Positions 8,058-17,428 of a stretch of 64,000 bases of DNA are shown piece after piece. Position 1 is the first letter of the stretch. Each line of letters begins with the position of its first letter. The stretch spans positions 37,114-101,113 of the forward strand of contig JAEOSF010000004.1 in NCBI GenBank assembly GCA_016840515.1, read 5' to 3'. A model generated the notes under the pieces. The model made no database searches and had not been told where the DNA came from. It saw only the letters and a program-made list of their open reading frames with translations. Origin of the DNA: Candidatus Borrarchaeum yapensis. Lineage in GTDB: Archaea > Asgardarchaeota > Sifarchaeia > Borrarchaeales > Borrarchaeaceae. Made by a program: the position numbers and the translations under genes.

Positions 8058-9361
8058 TATTCATTCTCCTTTGTTAAGACAATAGCTTGTTTCATACCCC
8101 TTTTCAGAATTGTCAATAATTCTCTTACATAACTTAAATTTTGTGTTAGTTTAAGACCTGTTATTCTTTTCATATAGATAAATCCAAGAATGACGCCAAT
8201 TATACTTACAATCACATCAATATACGCCGCACCTGTTATTCCATAAAAAGGAATAAAGATGAAAAGTAATGCGAGTGTTATTAACGCTTGTACCACAGCG
8301 ATAATTAAATTTTTTGTCGTTTGATGAATTCCATCTAGGGTAGTTGTCATAATATGAAAGAAGCAATATGCAACGTCCGCAAATATACAAATCCTCAGAA
8401 TGTTTACAGATGGAAGATATTCCTGTCCTAAAATGATCAGAACCAAAGGCTCTGCTATAATCAAGATGAACAAAGCAGAAATAATACCCCATATACCATA
8501 AATTACTAAACCTGCAGTATAACTTCCATGAATTTTTTGAGATTCTTTATTCTTATACGCTTCAGAGATATAAGGAAGCATAATTAGGGAAAAACTTGCA
8601 GGCAGTAATTGGATCATACTGCCGATCATATTTGCAATTCCATAGATCGCAATATCCGATGCTGTGACAAAAAATGCAAGTATGAGTCGATCTGCGCGAA
8701 GTACTAGATATGAAGATAACCCTTTCAAGCCGCTTGGAATGCCATATTTTAGTAATTTCACAACGACCTTGGGATTAAATTCTCCTTTACCGAATCCATA
8801 TCTCATATAAAGTAGCGTGTGGCCTATTCTTGCAATCACAAAGCCTGTTACTGCTCCCTGAACACCAAATCCAATAATAATTAGGCTAATAGAAAAAGAT
8901 GTTTGCATCAGTGTACTGATGACTGAAATAATGCACAGCAATTCAATTCTCTTTCTGGCTTGTAATCTAGATTTCCATGTGTCGAAGGCACTTGGGATTA
9001 AGTAGAGTGCTGCTAGAATCGAAAGAACCTTCACAGGTTTATTAGTTTGTGCTTCAAACCAGCCTGCAAGTAAAACGTTTATTATGAATACAGATACCGT
9101 CAGTAATAAGTCAATTACAAAGCCTGACCATACAATGTTTAGATCATCTGTTTCACCTGCTGCATAATGAACTATTGCTTTTTCAACACCTGTATCTGCA
9201 AACATATTGAGGGTAAGAGTTAGGGCGAAAACAATTCCAAGGAGTCCATAACCTTCTGGTCCCAAAAGTCGTGCAGTAATAATTGCCCCAATGAGTCCAA
9301 TAACACGATTGAGGATATTACTTGTCGAACCAAAGATAAATTGGCGGAGCACACGCCACAC
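8057..9361 (-). CDS. Wzx-type polysaccharide/lipid-linked oligosaccharide flippase
   Basis: 434 residues with about 12-14 transmembrane helices, in the MOP exporter superfamily (MATE/Wzx fold). The N terminus FIFGSTSNILNRVIGLIGAIITARLLGPEGYG is characteristic of archaeal and bacterial polysaccharide flippases (AglR-like). It would move lipid-linked glycan across the cytoplasmic membrane. The GTG start follows a GGAAAGGAT-like ribosome binding site. It lies inside a glycosyltransferase operon and overlaps the next gene by one base, which supports the assignment. Confidence 0.88.
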   Translation of the reverse strand: MWRVLRQFIFGSTSNILNRVIGLIGAIITARLLGPEGYGLLGIVFALTLTLNMFADTGVEKAIVHYAAGETDDLNIVWSGFVIDLLLTVSVFIINVLLAGWFEAQTNKPVKVLSILAALYLIPSAFDTWKSRLQARKRIELLCIISVISTLMQTSFSISLIIIGFGVQGAVTGFVIARIGHTLLYMRYGFGKGEFNPKVVVKLLKYGIPSGLKGLSSYLVLRADRLILAFFVTASDIAIYGIANMIGSMIQLLPASFSLIMLPYISEAYKNKESQKIHGSYTAGLVIYGIWGIISALFILIIAEPLVLIILGQEYLPSVNILRICIFADVAYCFFHIMTTTLDGIHQTTKNLIIAVVQALITLALLFIFIPFYGITGAAYIDVIVSIIGVILGFIYMKRITGLKLTQNLSYVRELLTILKRGMKQAIVLTKENE

Positions 9362-9386
9362 GATCTTACCATCCTTTCCAATATCG

Positions 9387-10499
9387 TCAAGAAGAACTTG
9401 AATTTACTGAATTTACTAATTTTTCAAGAGCATCCAGATGTACGTTCCAAGACACTTTATTAATTAAAGCTTTTCCATTTTCACCCATTCTCGCTCTACG
9501 ACGTGGATCATTTAGTAGTTTATTTGTTTTATTAATAAAATCTTCCAGATTGTCTCTTTCTACTTGATATCCATGTTTCCCATCTTGGGCAATATCCCAT
9601 ACACCCGAAGGATAGGGATGAATAATTGGGCAACCATGTACAAGTGCCTCTAATGCAGGCATTCCAAACGTTTCTTCATTTGCATGAACAAAAATTGATG
9701 CATTATTATAAAGTTGTTCAAGTTGTGTTTCAGTAACTGAAGAGATTATTTTAACACGTTTTTCTAATTTTAAATCTAAGATTTTTTGCTGTATGTGTTT
9801 TATATGAGGAGTTATTGCTCCTGCAATTATCCACTTGATATCAGGTATTTCGTTGAGGACTTCAAGTAAAAATTCAAGTCTTTTCCCTCTGTGAATACGA
9901 GTTAAAGTTAGACCAAATTCCTTTCGTTGCTGTATAAGATTGTTTTTTTTAGGTTTTGATATTCCAGGATGTATAACGGTAATTTCAGCGTTTACATTCG
10001 GATGTGCATCAAGCAACAGTTCTGTCATAAAAGTAGAATTTGTAATTATGTGATCTGCATTCTTAATATACTTCATTATCATGTTTTTTTCGTAATTACG
10101 AAAAGAAAATTGTCTTAATGGTTGAAATAAAGAGAGGGGATGAGCGAAACCATATAAAGTATGAAAATAGGGTATATATTTGATTGTTTTTGATTGTTTT
10201 TTTAGTTTATGACCCAAAGGAAATGTAGCATCACCATGACATATTAACAGATCACCATTTATCTTTGAAGGAATATACCATGAGAGCCAACAATTAAACG
10301 ATTGTTTGAGGAGAGGAAGTTTTAGATTTGGATAAAGGATGTGAGGTATACCCTTAAGAATCCAGAAGTTTTTTGAGCCTAGGAAACTGTAACCTCGGAC
10401 ATTGTATCCTCTATTTCTCAATCCTTTGATCTCTTCGATTGCTACTCTCTGTTCACCTCCAATACGCCCAAGATTTGCTGTGATGATTTCAATATTCAT
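9387..10499 (-). CDS. GT4-family glycosyltransferase
   Basis: 370 residues, GT-B fold. The N-terminal glycine-rich loop is LGRIGGEQRVAIEEI. The C-terminal nucleotide-sugar domain has LTRIHRGKRLEFLLEVL and the E-x7-E region HANEETFGMPALEALVHGCPIIHP around residues 275-297. It is probably a glycan-chain transferase in the same pathway as the neighbouring flippase, which begins 26 bases downstream. It is divergent from the GT39-like gene at 10623, with a 123-base AT-rich spacer between them. Confidence 0.85.
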   Translation of the reverse strand: MNIEIITANLGRIGGEQRVAIEEIKGLRNRGYNVRGYSFLGSKNFWILKGIPHILYPNLKLPLLKQSFNCWLSWYIPSKINGDLLICHGDATFPLGHKLKKQSKTIKYIPYFHTLYGFAHPLSLFQPLRQFSFRNYEKNMIMKYIKNADHIITNSTFMTELLLDAHPNVNAEITVIHPGISKPKKNNLIQQRKEFGLTLTRIHRGKRLEFLLEVLNEIPDIKWIIAGAITPHIKHIQQKILDLKLEKRVKIISSVTETQLEQLYNNASIFVHANEETFGMPALEALVHGCPIIHPYPSGVWDIAQDGKHGYQVERDNLEDFINKTNKLLNDPRRRARMGENGKALINKVSWNVHLDALEKLVNSVNSSSS

Positions 10500-10622
10500 T
10501 CAAAATCACTCTCGGAAAAAATATAACACGAAGCTCTCATTAACAACCTGTTTTTCGCACGAAATACCTTACTTAATATATCTATTTCCTCAAAATTAAT
10601 ATGTTTGTAGAGTATCTAGGAA

Positions 10623-12134
10623 ATGAGAGGGTTGACTTTGAGATCGTTATCAAAGATTGATTTCCAAGTAAAGGATACTTTTTTATTAACTTTGATAGTT
10701 GCTCTCTTCTATTTTGTTAACACGATCTATTTCTATACCTCTCCTGATGAATATTATTATATTCTAACTGCGATGCAACTCGCTGAAGGAAACCCCATCA
10801 CAGTTAGACTTGATTCTTCACTGTTGAGTGTCGATTTAGTACCTACAACAAAGCCAAATTTGTATATTTCAAAATATCCTATCGGACAATCATTATTAAT
10901 AGCAGTCTTTTACGCAATAGGAGGATATCCCTTCATATTTTACATGAATGGGATTTTCTCAATATTTGCCGTACTGTTGACTTATTTTATTGCTTTCGAA
11001 ATTTCAAAGGATAGAATGTGCAGTATAACAAGTGCATTGCTTCTTGGAATCGTCCCCCCAATGGTTTTCTATTCAAGGACTCTTTTAAGCGATCTTCCGT
11101 CAACGACATTTCTACTTTGTTCGTATTTTTTCTACATAAAGGCATCTAAAAAAAACAAATATCTTTTTTACCTAATTTCGTCCTTTTCACTTGGTTTTGC
11201 AACACTTTTAAGGAATGTAAATATTATATTCTTGTTTCCTGTTCTTCTAAACCAAATTAGAACAAAAAAATTAGGCGTATTAGTTACATATCTTTATTAT
11301 ATTCCTTTAATCCCCTTCTTCTGCGTAAATGGACTATATAATGCATATTTCTTTGGGAATTTCTTTACAACGGGATACCATTTAACTGGAGAAGCATTCA
11401 ATTTTGGTTTCGAAAATATTGTTATTCATTTGCCGCAATATTTCTTGGTTCTTAATTTTTTTCCACCAATTGGTCTAATCACTACAGTTCTATATACTAG
11501 GAAGAAACTAGCTGAAGATGCGCATTTTATTAGTCTTGTTACTGTCTTGTCATTTCTGCTCTTCTATAGCGGTTATGTATTCCTCCCTTTCGAAATAGAA
11601 CATCTATTTATTGAAGCAACTAGATTTGTGCTTGTGATTTTGCCTTATTTGTGTATTAATACTGTTACATGGTTTTATGAACGTATTAAAACAAGAAACC
11701 TTTTTTATGGTCTGCTTGTAGGGACGTTAATTACTTTTGTGATCATAAATATCGTGATGATTTCAGAATATAATTCATTCAAATGCAAGTTAGTGTACTA
11801 TAGAGACCTATTCTATACAAATACTCAACCCGACTCTCTAATAATTGGAGATGATACATGGGATAAATTGTTTCACCCATATTTTTCACGAACTTATGGC
11901 GAGAGATATTATCTCCGCTATAATTCTATATCTGAAGATAAGATGACTGAAGAATTGATACCTTTCGTAGATAACTGGCTAAATGATAAAACAGTTTATT
12001 TTATTGACGATCCATACGTCGAAAGTAATATCCATGACATTATTTTACAATTGCTAACTGAAAGATACAGCCTGCACTCCATTATTGCAACAAACCATCC
12101 ATATACTGTTGAATTGTTCAGAGTGACTAACTAA
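10623..12134 (+). CDS. GT39/ArnT-like polytopic membrane glycosyltransferase
   Basis: 503 residues. About ten transmembrane helices occupy residues 15-380, then a soluble C-terminal domain of about 120 residues. The first extracytoplasmic loop carries the acidic SPDEYYYILTAMQLAEG motif, followed by a KYPIGQSLL motif. Both are hallmarks of the PMT/ArnT superfamily, where the acidic pair is catalytic. Such enzymes use polyprenyl-phosphate sugars outside the cytoplasm to modify lipids, proteins or glycans. Substrate unknown. It lies between glycan-assembly genes. The alternative start is GTG/TTG about 12 bases downstream. Confidence 0.78.
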   Translation: MRGLTLRSLSKIDFQVKDTFLLTLIVALFYFVNTIYFYTSPDEYYYILTAMQLAEGNPITVRLDSSLLSVDLVPTTKPNLYISKYPIGQSLLIAVFYAIGGYPFIFYMNGIFSIFAVLLTYFIAFEISKDRMCSITSALLLGIVPPMVFYSRTLLSDLPSTTFLLCSYFFYIKASKKNKYLFYLISSFSLGFATLLRNVNIIFLFPVLLNQIRTKKLGVLVTYLYYIPLIPFFCVNGLYNAYFFGNFFTTGYHLTGEAFNFGFENIVIHLPQYFLVLNFFPPIGLITTVLYTRKKLAEDAHFISLVTVLSFLLFYSGYVFLPFEIEHLFIEATRFVLVILPYLCINTVTWFYERIKTRNLFYGLLVGTLITFVIINIVMISEYNSFKCKLVYYRDLFYTNTQPDSLIIGDDTWDKLFHPYFSRTYGERYYLRYNSISEDKMTEELIPFVDNWLNDKTVYFIDDPYVESNIHDIILQLLTERYSLHSIIATNHPYTVELFRVTN

Positions 12135-12208
12135 CTTTTTAACTCATGAAATTTGTTTAAAATATGAAACAACTTATAAAGCTGTACAAGGCTAAAAATT
12201 CCGATTAA

Positions 12209-13267
12209 ATGGTCAACTTTAACATCTATCTTCTCAAAAGGATGTTAGAACATATGCAATTTAATTACCCCGAATTCTTATATCCTGCCTTATCTTTTAT
12301 TGTCTCACTTGGGATAACGTACGCCATTTTGCCATCTTTAATCAAATACTTAAAGAAAAGGGGTATTATTGGAACCGACATTCATAAGCCAAGCAAACCA
12401 GAGATTCCCGAAATGGGTGGGCTTGCCATCTTAGTCGGATTAATTTCAACTCAAGTTCTTTTACTATTTCTTTTAAATGAGTATACTTATGAAATCCTTG
12501 CATTCATTTCTGTGATTCTTCTTACAGGATTTATTGGAATTTATGACGATCTAAAAGGGCTTGGACCTAAAAAAAAGCCTCTTCTTTTAACACTGCTGTC
12601 GATGTTTACTGTCTTTCCGTTATTATTATTTGGAGTAGTCACGCCACGCCCTCTGCTCCCAATTATAGGTAGAACTCGTTTAACAATTATATATTGGATT
12701 GTACTCCTTATCGCTATTGCCGTACCTGCAAATGCTGTAAATATGCTAGATGTGTTTAATGGATCAATGCCTGTCACTTGTATAATTGCTTCTATCGCTT
12801 TATTAATCTGCGCAATAATTCTGGACTCACCGATAGGTATAATTTTCACCCTATCACTTTTAGGTACCTTACTTGCTTTTTTCAAATTCAATAAATTCCC
12901 GTCCAAAGTATTTTCAGGAAACGTAGGGAGTTTAACAGTAGGGGCAACAATTGGGGCCATTGCGGTTATTGGAAGATTAGAAATTGCAGCAATAGTTGCT
13001 CTTATGCCTCATATCATGAACGCATTTCATATTTTAACAAGTATGGGTGGATTAAAAGAAGGAAAAACGTTACCAAAACGACCTATTCTTATCTTGCCAA
13101 ATGGGAAACTAGCAGCAAATCCTGACAAAGATGCACCACTTACACTAACTCGATTGGTTCTAGCACGAGGACCTCTCACAGAAGTTGAAATCGTAAAGAT
13201 TTTCGGTATTCTTAGCTTATTCTGTGCAATACTAGCAATAATATCCGTTGGCATCACTCCACGATAA
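12209..13267 (+). CDS. Polyprenyl-phosphate phosphoglycosyltransferase (MraY/WecA/AglH family)
   Basis: 352 residues with about ten transmembrane helices. Family motifs are PEMGGLAILVG near residue 68, the acidic FIGIYDDLKGLG (about residue 110), PANAVNMLDVFNGSMP (the NxxNxxD active-site loop, about residues 173-188), FSGNVGSLTVGA, and the histidine loop MPHIMNAFHIL. In archaea this family moves HexNAc-1-phosphate from a UDP-sugar onto dolichyl phosphate, the first membrane step of N-glycosylation. It is placed with glycosyltransferases and a flippase as expected. Start could be ATG 12209 or ATG 12254. Confidence 0.88.
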   Translation: MVNFNIYLLKRMLEHMQFNYPEFLYPALSFIVSLGITYAILPSLIKYLKKRGIIGTDIHKPSKPEIPEMGGLAILVGLISTQVLLLFLLNEYTYEILAFISVILLTGFIGIYDDLKGLGPKKKPLLLTLLSMFTVFPLLLFGVVTPRPLLPIIGRTRLTIIYWIVLLIAIAVPANAVNMLDVFNGSMPVTCIIASIALLICAIILDSPIGIIFTLSLLGTLLAFFKFNKFPSKVFSGNVGSLTVGATIGAIAVIGRLEIAAIVALMPHIMNAFHILTSMGGLKEGKTLPKRPILILPNGKLAANPDKDAPLTLTRLVLARGPLTEVEIVKIFGILSLFCAILAIISVGITPR

Positions 13268-13286
13268 AATTCGGAGATGTTTACAA

Positions 13287-13574
13287 TTGAGATATAAATA
13301 TCTTAATATCATAGAAATAATCAGTATTCTCTTTGTAGTATGGCTTACATTCATATTTATGCTTCTTTTCATTGATATTTACATTGTTCCACTTCAACTT
13401 CCTCTTGTAGATTATGTGGGGCGTGTTATTATCGGAGTTACAAAGGTTATAATAGGAGTTGGATTATTCGTTTTGTGGCTTTTTCTTTGGAATTATATCG
13501 TAAAAAAATACTTCAAAAAAGCAATTAACACTATTCAGAGAGAAGAAAATCGTGAATCTGGGAATTTATCTTAA
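13287..13574 (+). CDS. Small two-to-three-helix membrane protein, unknown
   Basis: About 95 residues starting at TTG 13287 (LRYKYLNIIEI), eleven bases after a CGGAGA ribosome binding site. A longer reading would overlap the upstream phosphoglycosyltransferase. Two or three hydrophobic helices are clear (about residues 9-35 and 45-75), with a basic and acidic C-terminal tail. I recognise no family. Position right after an AglH-like enzyme suggests a membrane accessory for glycan or lipid-carrier work, which is inference. Confidence 0.6.
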   Translation: MRYKYLNIIEIISILFVVWLTFIFMLLFIDIYIVPLQLPLVDYVGRVIIGVTKVIIGVGLFVLWLFLWNYIVKKYFKKAINTIQREENRESGNLS

Positions 13575-13576
13575 CT

Positions 13577-14575
13577 TTAAATTATATTCGTATAACTTGC
13601 CACCCAAATTGGAACTATCAATGCGAATGACAAAATTCTGAGAAACAGCAGCCATCTTGGTGCAGCTAGTTCATTCAAGTCGTCTGCAACTCCCTCCTCA
13701 TTTTTGTAAAAACATAAAATCGCTACCGGAGCGACTCGTCTTGCAAAATGACTTCCTGTCCAACCGGCCAAACCCTGGGGTATCCAGTATCCACCAATAA
13801 GAATAATAAAGCCCCACAAAAGCCAATATTCGATATGTGAAACCTTATTCCTTTTCACAAAAATAACAAAAAGCCACTCAATTAGAAAAAATCCCGAGTA
13901 AATAAACGCAAAAATGGTTTGAACCAGGAAGGATTCCCATTGTGGATTGGAGAAAAAAATCATTAGATCTAAATAACCGGCGGTGTTTGCAATCGAAGGA
14001 TCCAACTGGAATATCGAAATACTAATAATGAATCCTAAAACTCCAATTCCAATAAGCCCAGCTCTATATCCATTATATAAAAACCATAAAGCGAACACTA
14101 AAATTGCAACAAGCCCGATATGTCTGATAAAATAAGATACAAAAGCAAAAATAATACTTAAATTGTACATATTTTGTTTGTAAAAGTATAGAGATAGCGC
14201 GAGAATCAATCCAAATAATATTTCAGAGAAATAAGTCCCTGCTAACCATACTAAAGCAGGAGATATATACCAGACTCCTTTCGTCCCGTACATTTGCCTA
14301 ATAAGAACTAATAAAACGTGAAAAGCTACAATATTAAGCAAGTATCCCAGAATTATATTCTCTGATCGTAAAGAAGATGCTATTAGCGTATATAACAAAT
14401 TCTGAGAGAAGTCCCATGTTGAATACCCATTTTCGTCAGGAGAAAGAACTCCTTTTCCTTCATATCCCATAGTTAATGCGAAATATACTACTATGACCTG
14501 CAAAATCAGAAAAAGAATGTGTTGAAAAATTGTGGTTTTATTCTCTACAAGCAAATCTTCAATTTTCAACTGCAC
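13577..14575 (-). CDS. Polytopic membrane protein of the glycan locus, unknown
   Basis: 332 residues with about nine hydrophobic helices and few charged loops. Short motifs such as SPDENGYSTWDF in the first long loop and FARRVAPVA near the C terminus are visible. The topology resembles membrane sugar polymerases or EpsG-type proteins, but no diagnostic motif is present, so I do not assign activity. It starts five bases after the DUF354 gene, so the two are probably cotranscribed and may act together. Confidence 0.6.
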   Translation of the reverse strand: MQLKIEDLLVENKTTIFQHILFLILQVIVVYFALTMGYEGKGVLSPDENGYSTWDFSQNLLYTLIASSLRSENIILGYLLNIVAFHVLLVLIRQMYGTKGVWYISPALVWLAGTYFSEILFGLILALSLYFYKQNMYNLSIIFAFVSYFIRHIGLVAILVFALWFLYNGYRAGLIGIGVLGFIISISIFQLDPSIANTAGYLDLMIFFSNPQWESFLVQTIFAFIYSGFFLIEWLFVIFVKRNKVSHIEYWLLWGFIILIGGYWIPQGLAGWTGSHFARRVAPVAILCFYKNEEGVADDLNELAAPRWLLFLRILSFALIVPIWVASYTNII

Positions 14576-14579
14576 ACAC

Positions 14580-15686
14580 TTAGACTGGTTTTGTCAAAAA
14601 GTTTTCAATATATTTTACGATCACTTCAGAAGGGTTTTCCATGTTATCTGAAAGTTTTTTAGCTATTCGCTTATGTCGTTGTCTAAATTCTCCTAGGGAC
14701 GTGAGGATCTCCTTTGATTTTTCAATTGCTTCATTCTCGTTCATTACCCTATGAATAACTCCTTCTTGTATCAAAAACTGTTCTACATGAGTCGTTTCTT
14801 TTGGATAACATGAGATTGTAGGGACGCCCAAAAGCGCTGCTTCAGCATTCATGGTACCTCCCGCACCAATAAAAAGTGATGAAAATGTAAGTAAACTTGC
14901 ACCATCTATTGCTTTATCCAAAACCACAATTTCTCCGCCCAACACTTTTCTTAATTCTAAATATTGCTTGTCATAACGTGGAATTACCACAATCTGAAAT
15001 CCAGGATATTCCTGAGAAATCTTCTTTATAATTGGGACAATAATTGAGATTTGGCGGGGGTCCAAATCAAGCAAGTACGACGCTTTTTTTTCTTCGGTTC
15101 TAGCGACTATAATGGGTCGATCTTGGTTGAGGCCTAGTTCTTCAATAATATGATTATTGGGCGAAAATCCTTTTAACCATGCAATTGGGTCAAGTCCATT
15201 GTATTGAGTTATTTGATCTTGTGGTACACCTATTTTTAACCATGCACTTATTGGAATTTGTTCTGGAGTAAACAATCGTTCTGATAAAGGTGGACTTGTA
15301 AGCCGTGCTACTGCAATAGAATGAGGTGAGTCATTCACCGTGAAATGAGGAATTGCTAGGCCTAAAGCCACACGAGACAATTCAGGTGAGGCAAAACCTA
15401 ATGCGCATGCAATTTTTCTAGTTGAAATGTATTTAGCCAATTCAATAATGCGTTCTGCACTTGCAATAAGTTTTCCTTTTAGAGAACGACCGCCATGTCG
15501 TCCTATAATTCGTGCCTCAGTGCCAGTTAATTCAAGCATTCGAATAACTTCGCTATATTCACGCGTTGTTCTTATTATTTCAAAACCATTTTTTTCGAGT
15601 TTTTCAGTAATGCTTCTGAAAAATAATACTTGTTTTGGCGTAAGATAGTCGACCCAAACTGATAAATTCATTGAACTACCACACAA
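14580..15686 (-). CDS. DUF354-family protein (GT-B-like fold)
   Basis: About 368 residues (ATG 15671, five codons in, is an equally good start: MNLSVWVDYLTPKQVLFF). The order of segments, including GRHGGRSLKGKLIAS and a C-terminal LFIGAGGTMNAEAALLGVPTISCYP, matches the archaeal DUF354 family, which is distantly related to UDP-GlcNAc 2-epimerases and GT-B transferases. A role in nucleotide-sugar or glycan metabolism is inferred from the fold and the neighbouring glycosylation genes. No catalytic residue is proven here. Confidence 0.75.
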   Translation of the reverse strand: MCGSSMNLSVWVDYLTPKQVLFFRSITEKLEKNGFEIIRTTREYSEVIRMLELTGTEARIIGRHGGRSLKGKLIASAERIIELAKYISTRKIACALGFASPELSRVALGLAIPHFTVNDSPHSIAVARLTSPPLSERLFTPEQIPISAWLKIGVPQDQITQYNGLDPIAWLKGFSPNNHIIEELGLNQDRPIIVARTEEKKASYLLDLDPRQISIIVPIIKKISQEYPGFQIVVIPRYDKQYLELRKVLGGEIVVLDKAIDGASLLTFSSLFIGAGGTMNAEAALLGVPTISCYPKETTHVEQFLIQEGVIHRVMNENEAIEKSKEILTSLGEFRQRHKRIAKKLSDNMENPSEVIVKYIENFLTKPV

Positions 15687-15772
15687 ATTTGTTATTCCTA
15701 ACTAATAATTACACGCACGTATAATTTTTAAAGGATTTCAGTAGACTATTCTTGTAAGTATTAGGAGGTTCT

Positions 15773-16042
15773 ATGATGAGAAGAAAACTTATGGAGATCC
15801 TCGCCTGTCCGATATGCAAACATCATCCACTTGATTTGCATGTATTCGAAGAAAAGGATGAAATTGAAGAGGGAGTTCTTATTTGTTCCAATTGCAGTAG
15901 ATGGTACCCTATAATTGAAACTATTCCTCACATGCTTCCAGACGATTTACGCGAGGAAAAAGACGATCTTGAATTTATGAAGAAATTTAAGGACAAAATT
16001 CCAAAGGAAACGCTTGAAAAAGGAAAGCCCTTCCATATTTAG
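15773..16042 (+). CDS. Trm112-like zinc-binding protein
   Basis: 89 residues. It begins RRKLMEILACPICKHHPL and has a second knuckle GVLICSNCSRWYPIIETIPHMLP, the CPxC...CxxC plus YPI-P-MLP signature of the Trm112/YcaR family. In archaea Trm112 activates and stabilises several class I methyltransferases acting on rRNA, tRNA and release factor. An AGGAGG ribosome binding site lies just upstream. The C-terminal acidic and basic tail is typical. Partner enzymes cannot be inferred, though the methyltransferase at 1477 is one candidate. Confidence 0.85.
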   Translation: MMRRKLMEILACPICKHHPLDLHVFEEKDEIEEGVLICSNCSRWYPIIETIPHMLPDDLREEKDDLEFMKKFKDKIPKETLEKGKPFHI

Positions 16043-16158
16043 AGCGTTTCGTGTCACTCATATAATAATTGTAGTCTTTCTGAGATGCGGATTTCTATTG
16101 TGATTTAGATAACTTTTTTTAATTTATTGATATGGTTTTAAATTGTTTGAAAAAGTGA

Positions 16159-16297
16159 TAGCCCGGCCCAGATTCGAACTGGGGTTTCCGCGAACTATCG
16201 TAACACAGTTAGATAATTCTCAGCGAGTCCAAAGCCCACTATGCTTGGCCAATCTGCGATGGGATAAAAATCATCCACATCGCTACACCACCGGGCT
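16159..16297 (-). tRNA. tRNA-Gln(TTG) with two introns
   Basis: Acceptor strands AGCCCGG and CCGGGCT pair fully, with A73; CCA is not encoded. The T arm is CCCAG-TTCGAAT-CTGGG and the anticodon loop CTTTGGA gives UUG (Gln). The D loop is 40 bases instead of about 9 and folds on itself (GCGATG with CATCGC). It must hold an intron of about 31 nt near 16251-16281, whose exact ends I could not settle. A second intron (16186-16220, 35 nt) lies in the variable loop, with central helix UCGC:GCGG, bulges UGA and AAA, and an 8-bp inner helix. Removing both leaves 73 nt. Confidence 0.87.
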
Positions 16298-16436
16298 ATT
16301 CGTATTATAAAAAGGCAGTGTAAGATTTTTCTTCTTTTACAGTTATTTAAAAATGTTGTGAAAGGTCATAGTTTCATCTTAATATAGTTCTCATAGAAGC
16401 GAAAAATTAAGAGAATGTGAGTTTGATGTTATAACA

Positions 16437-17300
16437 ATGTCTTTCAAAATAGGATTCCATGTAAGCATTGCGGGTGGTATTGATAAGTCAGTTGATCGCG
16501 CTTTAAAGATAGGTTGTTCGACTTTCCAGATTTTCACTCGTAATCCCCGGTCATGGATCTTCAAAGAATTAGATACCAATGTTTCAAAAGCCTTTGTTAA
16601 TAGATGTAAAGACGCTAACATTGACCTTAAGTTTGCTCACATGCCATATCTACCTAATATAAGCAGTCCAGAAGATGAAATTTATCAAAAATCAGTCCAA
16701 GCTTTAATAGATGAACTTAAGCGCTGTGACGCTCTTAATATTCCCTATCTTGTAACTCATTGTGGCAGCCATAAAGGAAAAGGTTTTGAGATTGGTCTAC
16801 GACAAATCTGCAACGCAATTGAAGCTGCATATGAACAAAGTAAGAGTAAAACACAACTTCTACTGGAAAACACAGGCAGCAGCAAAGCAAGCATGGGTAA
16901 CAATTTTGATGAATTAAGAAGGATTGTCGAATCTTTAAGCAATCCGACTAGTCAGATGATTGGTTTATGTTTTGATACTTGTCATGCTTTTGTTACAGGT
17001 TACGAATTAAGAGAATCTAACGAAGTTAATAAACTCGTTTTTGAAATTTTAGAAACGTTAGGCCAAGATCGTTTGAAATTGATTCATGCTAACGATGCGA
17101 AATATAAAAGAGGATCCCATCGTGATCGACATGAACATATAGGTGAAGGCCATATCGGAATAAAAGGTTTCAAAGCTATCTTAGATAATCCTGTTCTAAG
17201 AAGCCTTCCATTTATTCTGGAAACGCCCCGGAGAAACGAACAAGACGACTTAAAAAACCTACTTACAATGAGGAAGTTATATCAATCTACAAGCAAGTAA
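16437..17300 (+). CDS. nfo: Endonuclease IV (AP endonuclease, Nfo family)
   Basis: 287 residues, full family length, TIM-barrel fold. Zinc-ligand segments are visible in order: VTHCGSHKGKG (about residue 105), LLLENTGSS, GLCFDTCHAFVTGYEL (about residues 178-193), LIHANDAKYKRGSHRDRHEHIGEG (about residues 217-240) and PFILETPR. The enzyme cleaves 5' of abasic sites in base excision repair. It stands alone on its strand, downstream of tRNA-Gln on the opposite strand. The ribosome binding site is weak. Confidence 0.95.
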   Translation: MSFKIGFHVSIAGGIDKSVDRALKIGCSTFQIFTRNPRSWIFKELDTNVSKAFVNRCKDANIDLKFAHMPYLPNISSPEDEIYQKSVQALIDELKRCDALNIPYLVTHCGSHKGKGFEIGLRQICNAIEAAYEQSKSKTQLLLENTGSSKASMGNNFDELRRIVESLSNPTSQMIGLCFDTCHAFVTGYELRESNEVNKLVFEILETLGQDRLKLIHANDAKYKRGSHRDRHEHIGEGHIGIKGFKAILDNPVLRSLPFILETPRRNEQDDLKNLLTMRKLYQSTSK

Positions 17301-17428
17301 GGTGTCATTTCCTGAATTAAGATACAAGTGTACATGGAAAAACTAAACTCCCGAATTATTAAGAGTGCGATTGATCCATATTGAATTCAAAAAAGGAAGT
17401 TTCGCAGTAAAATATGTTGCGTAAGAAT

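Noticed and set aside
8217..8492. A separate small gene inside the flippase region.
   Set aside because: It is an alternate frame of the flippase with no start context.
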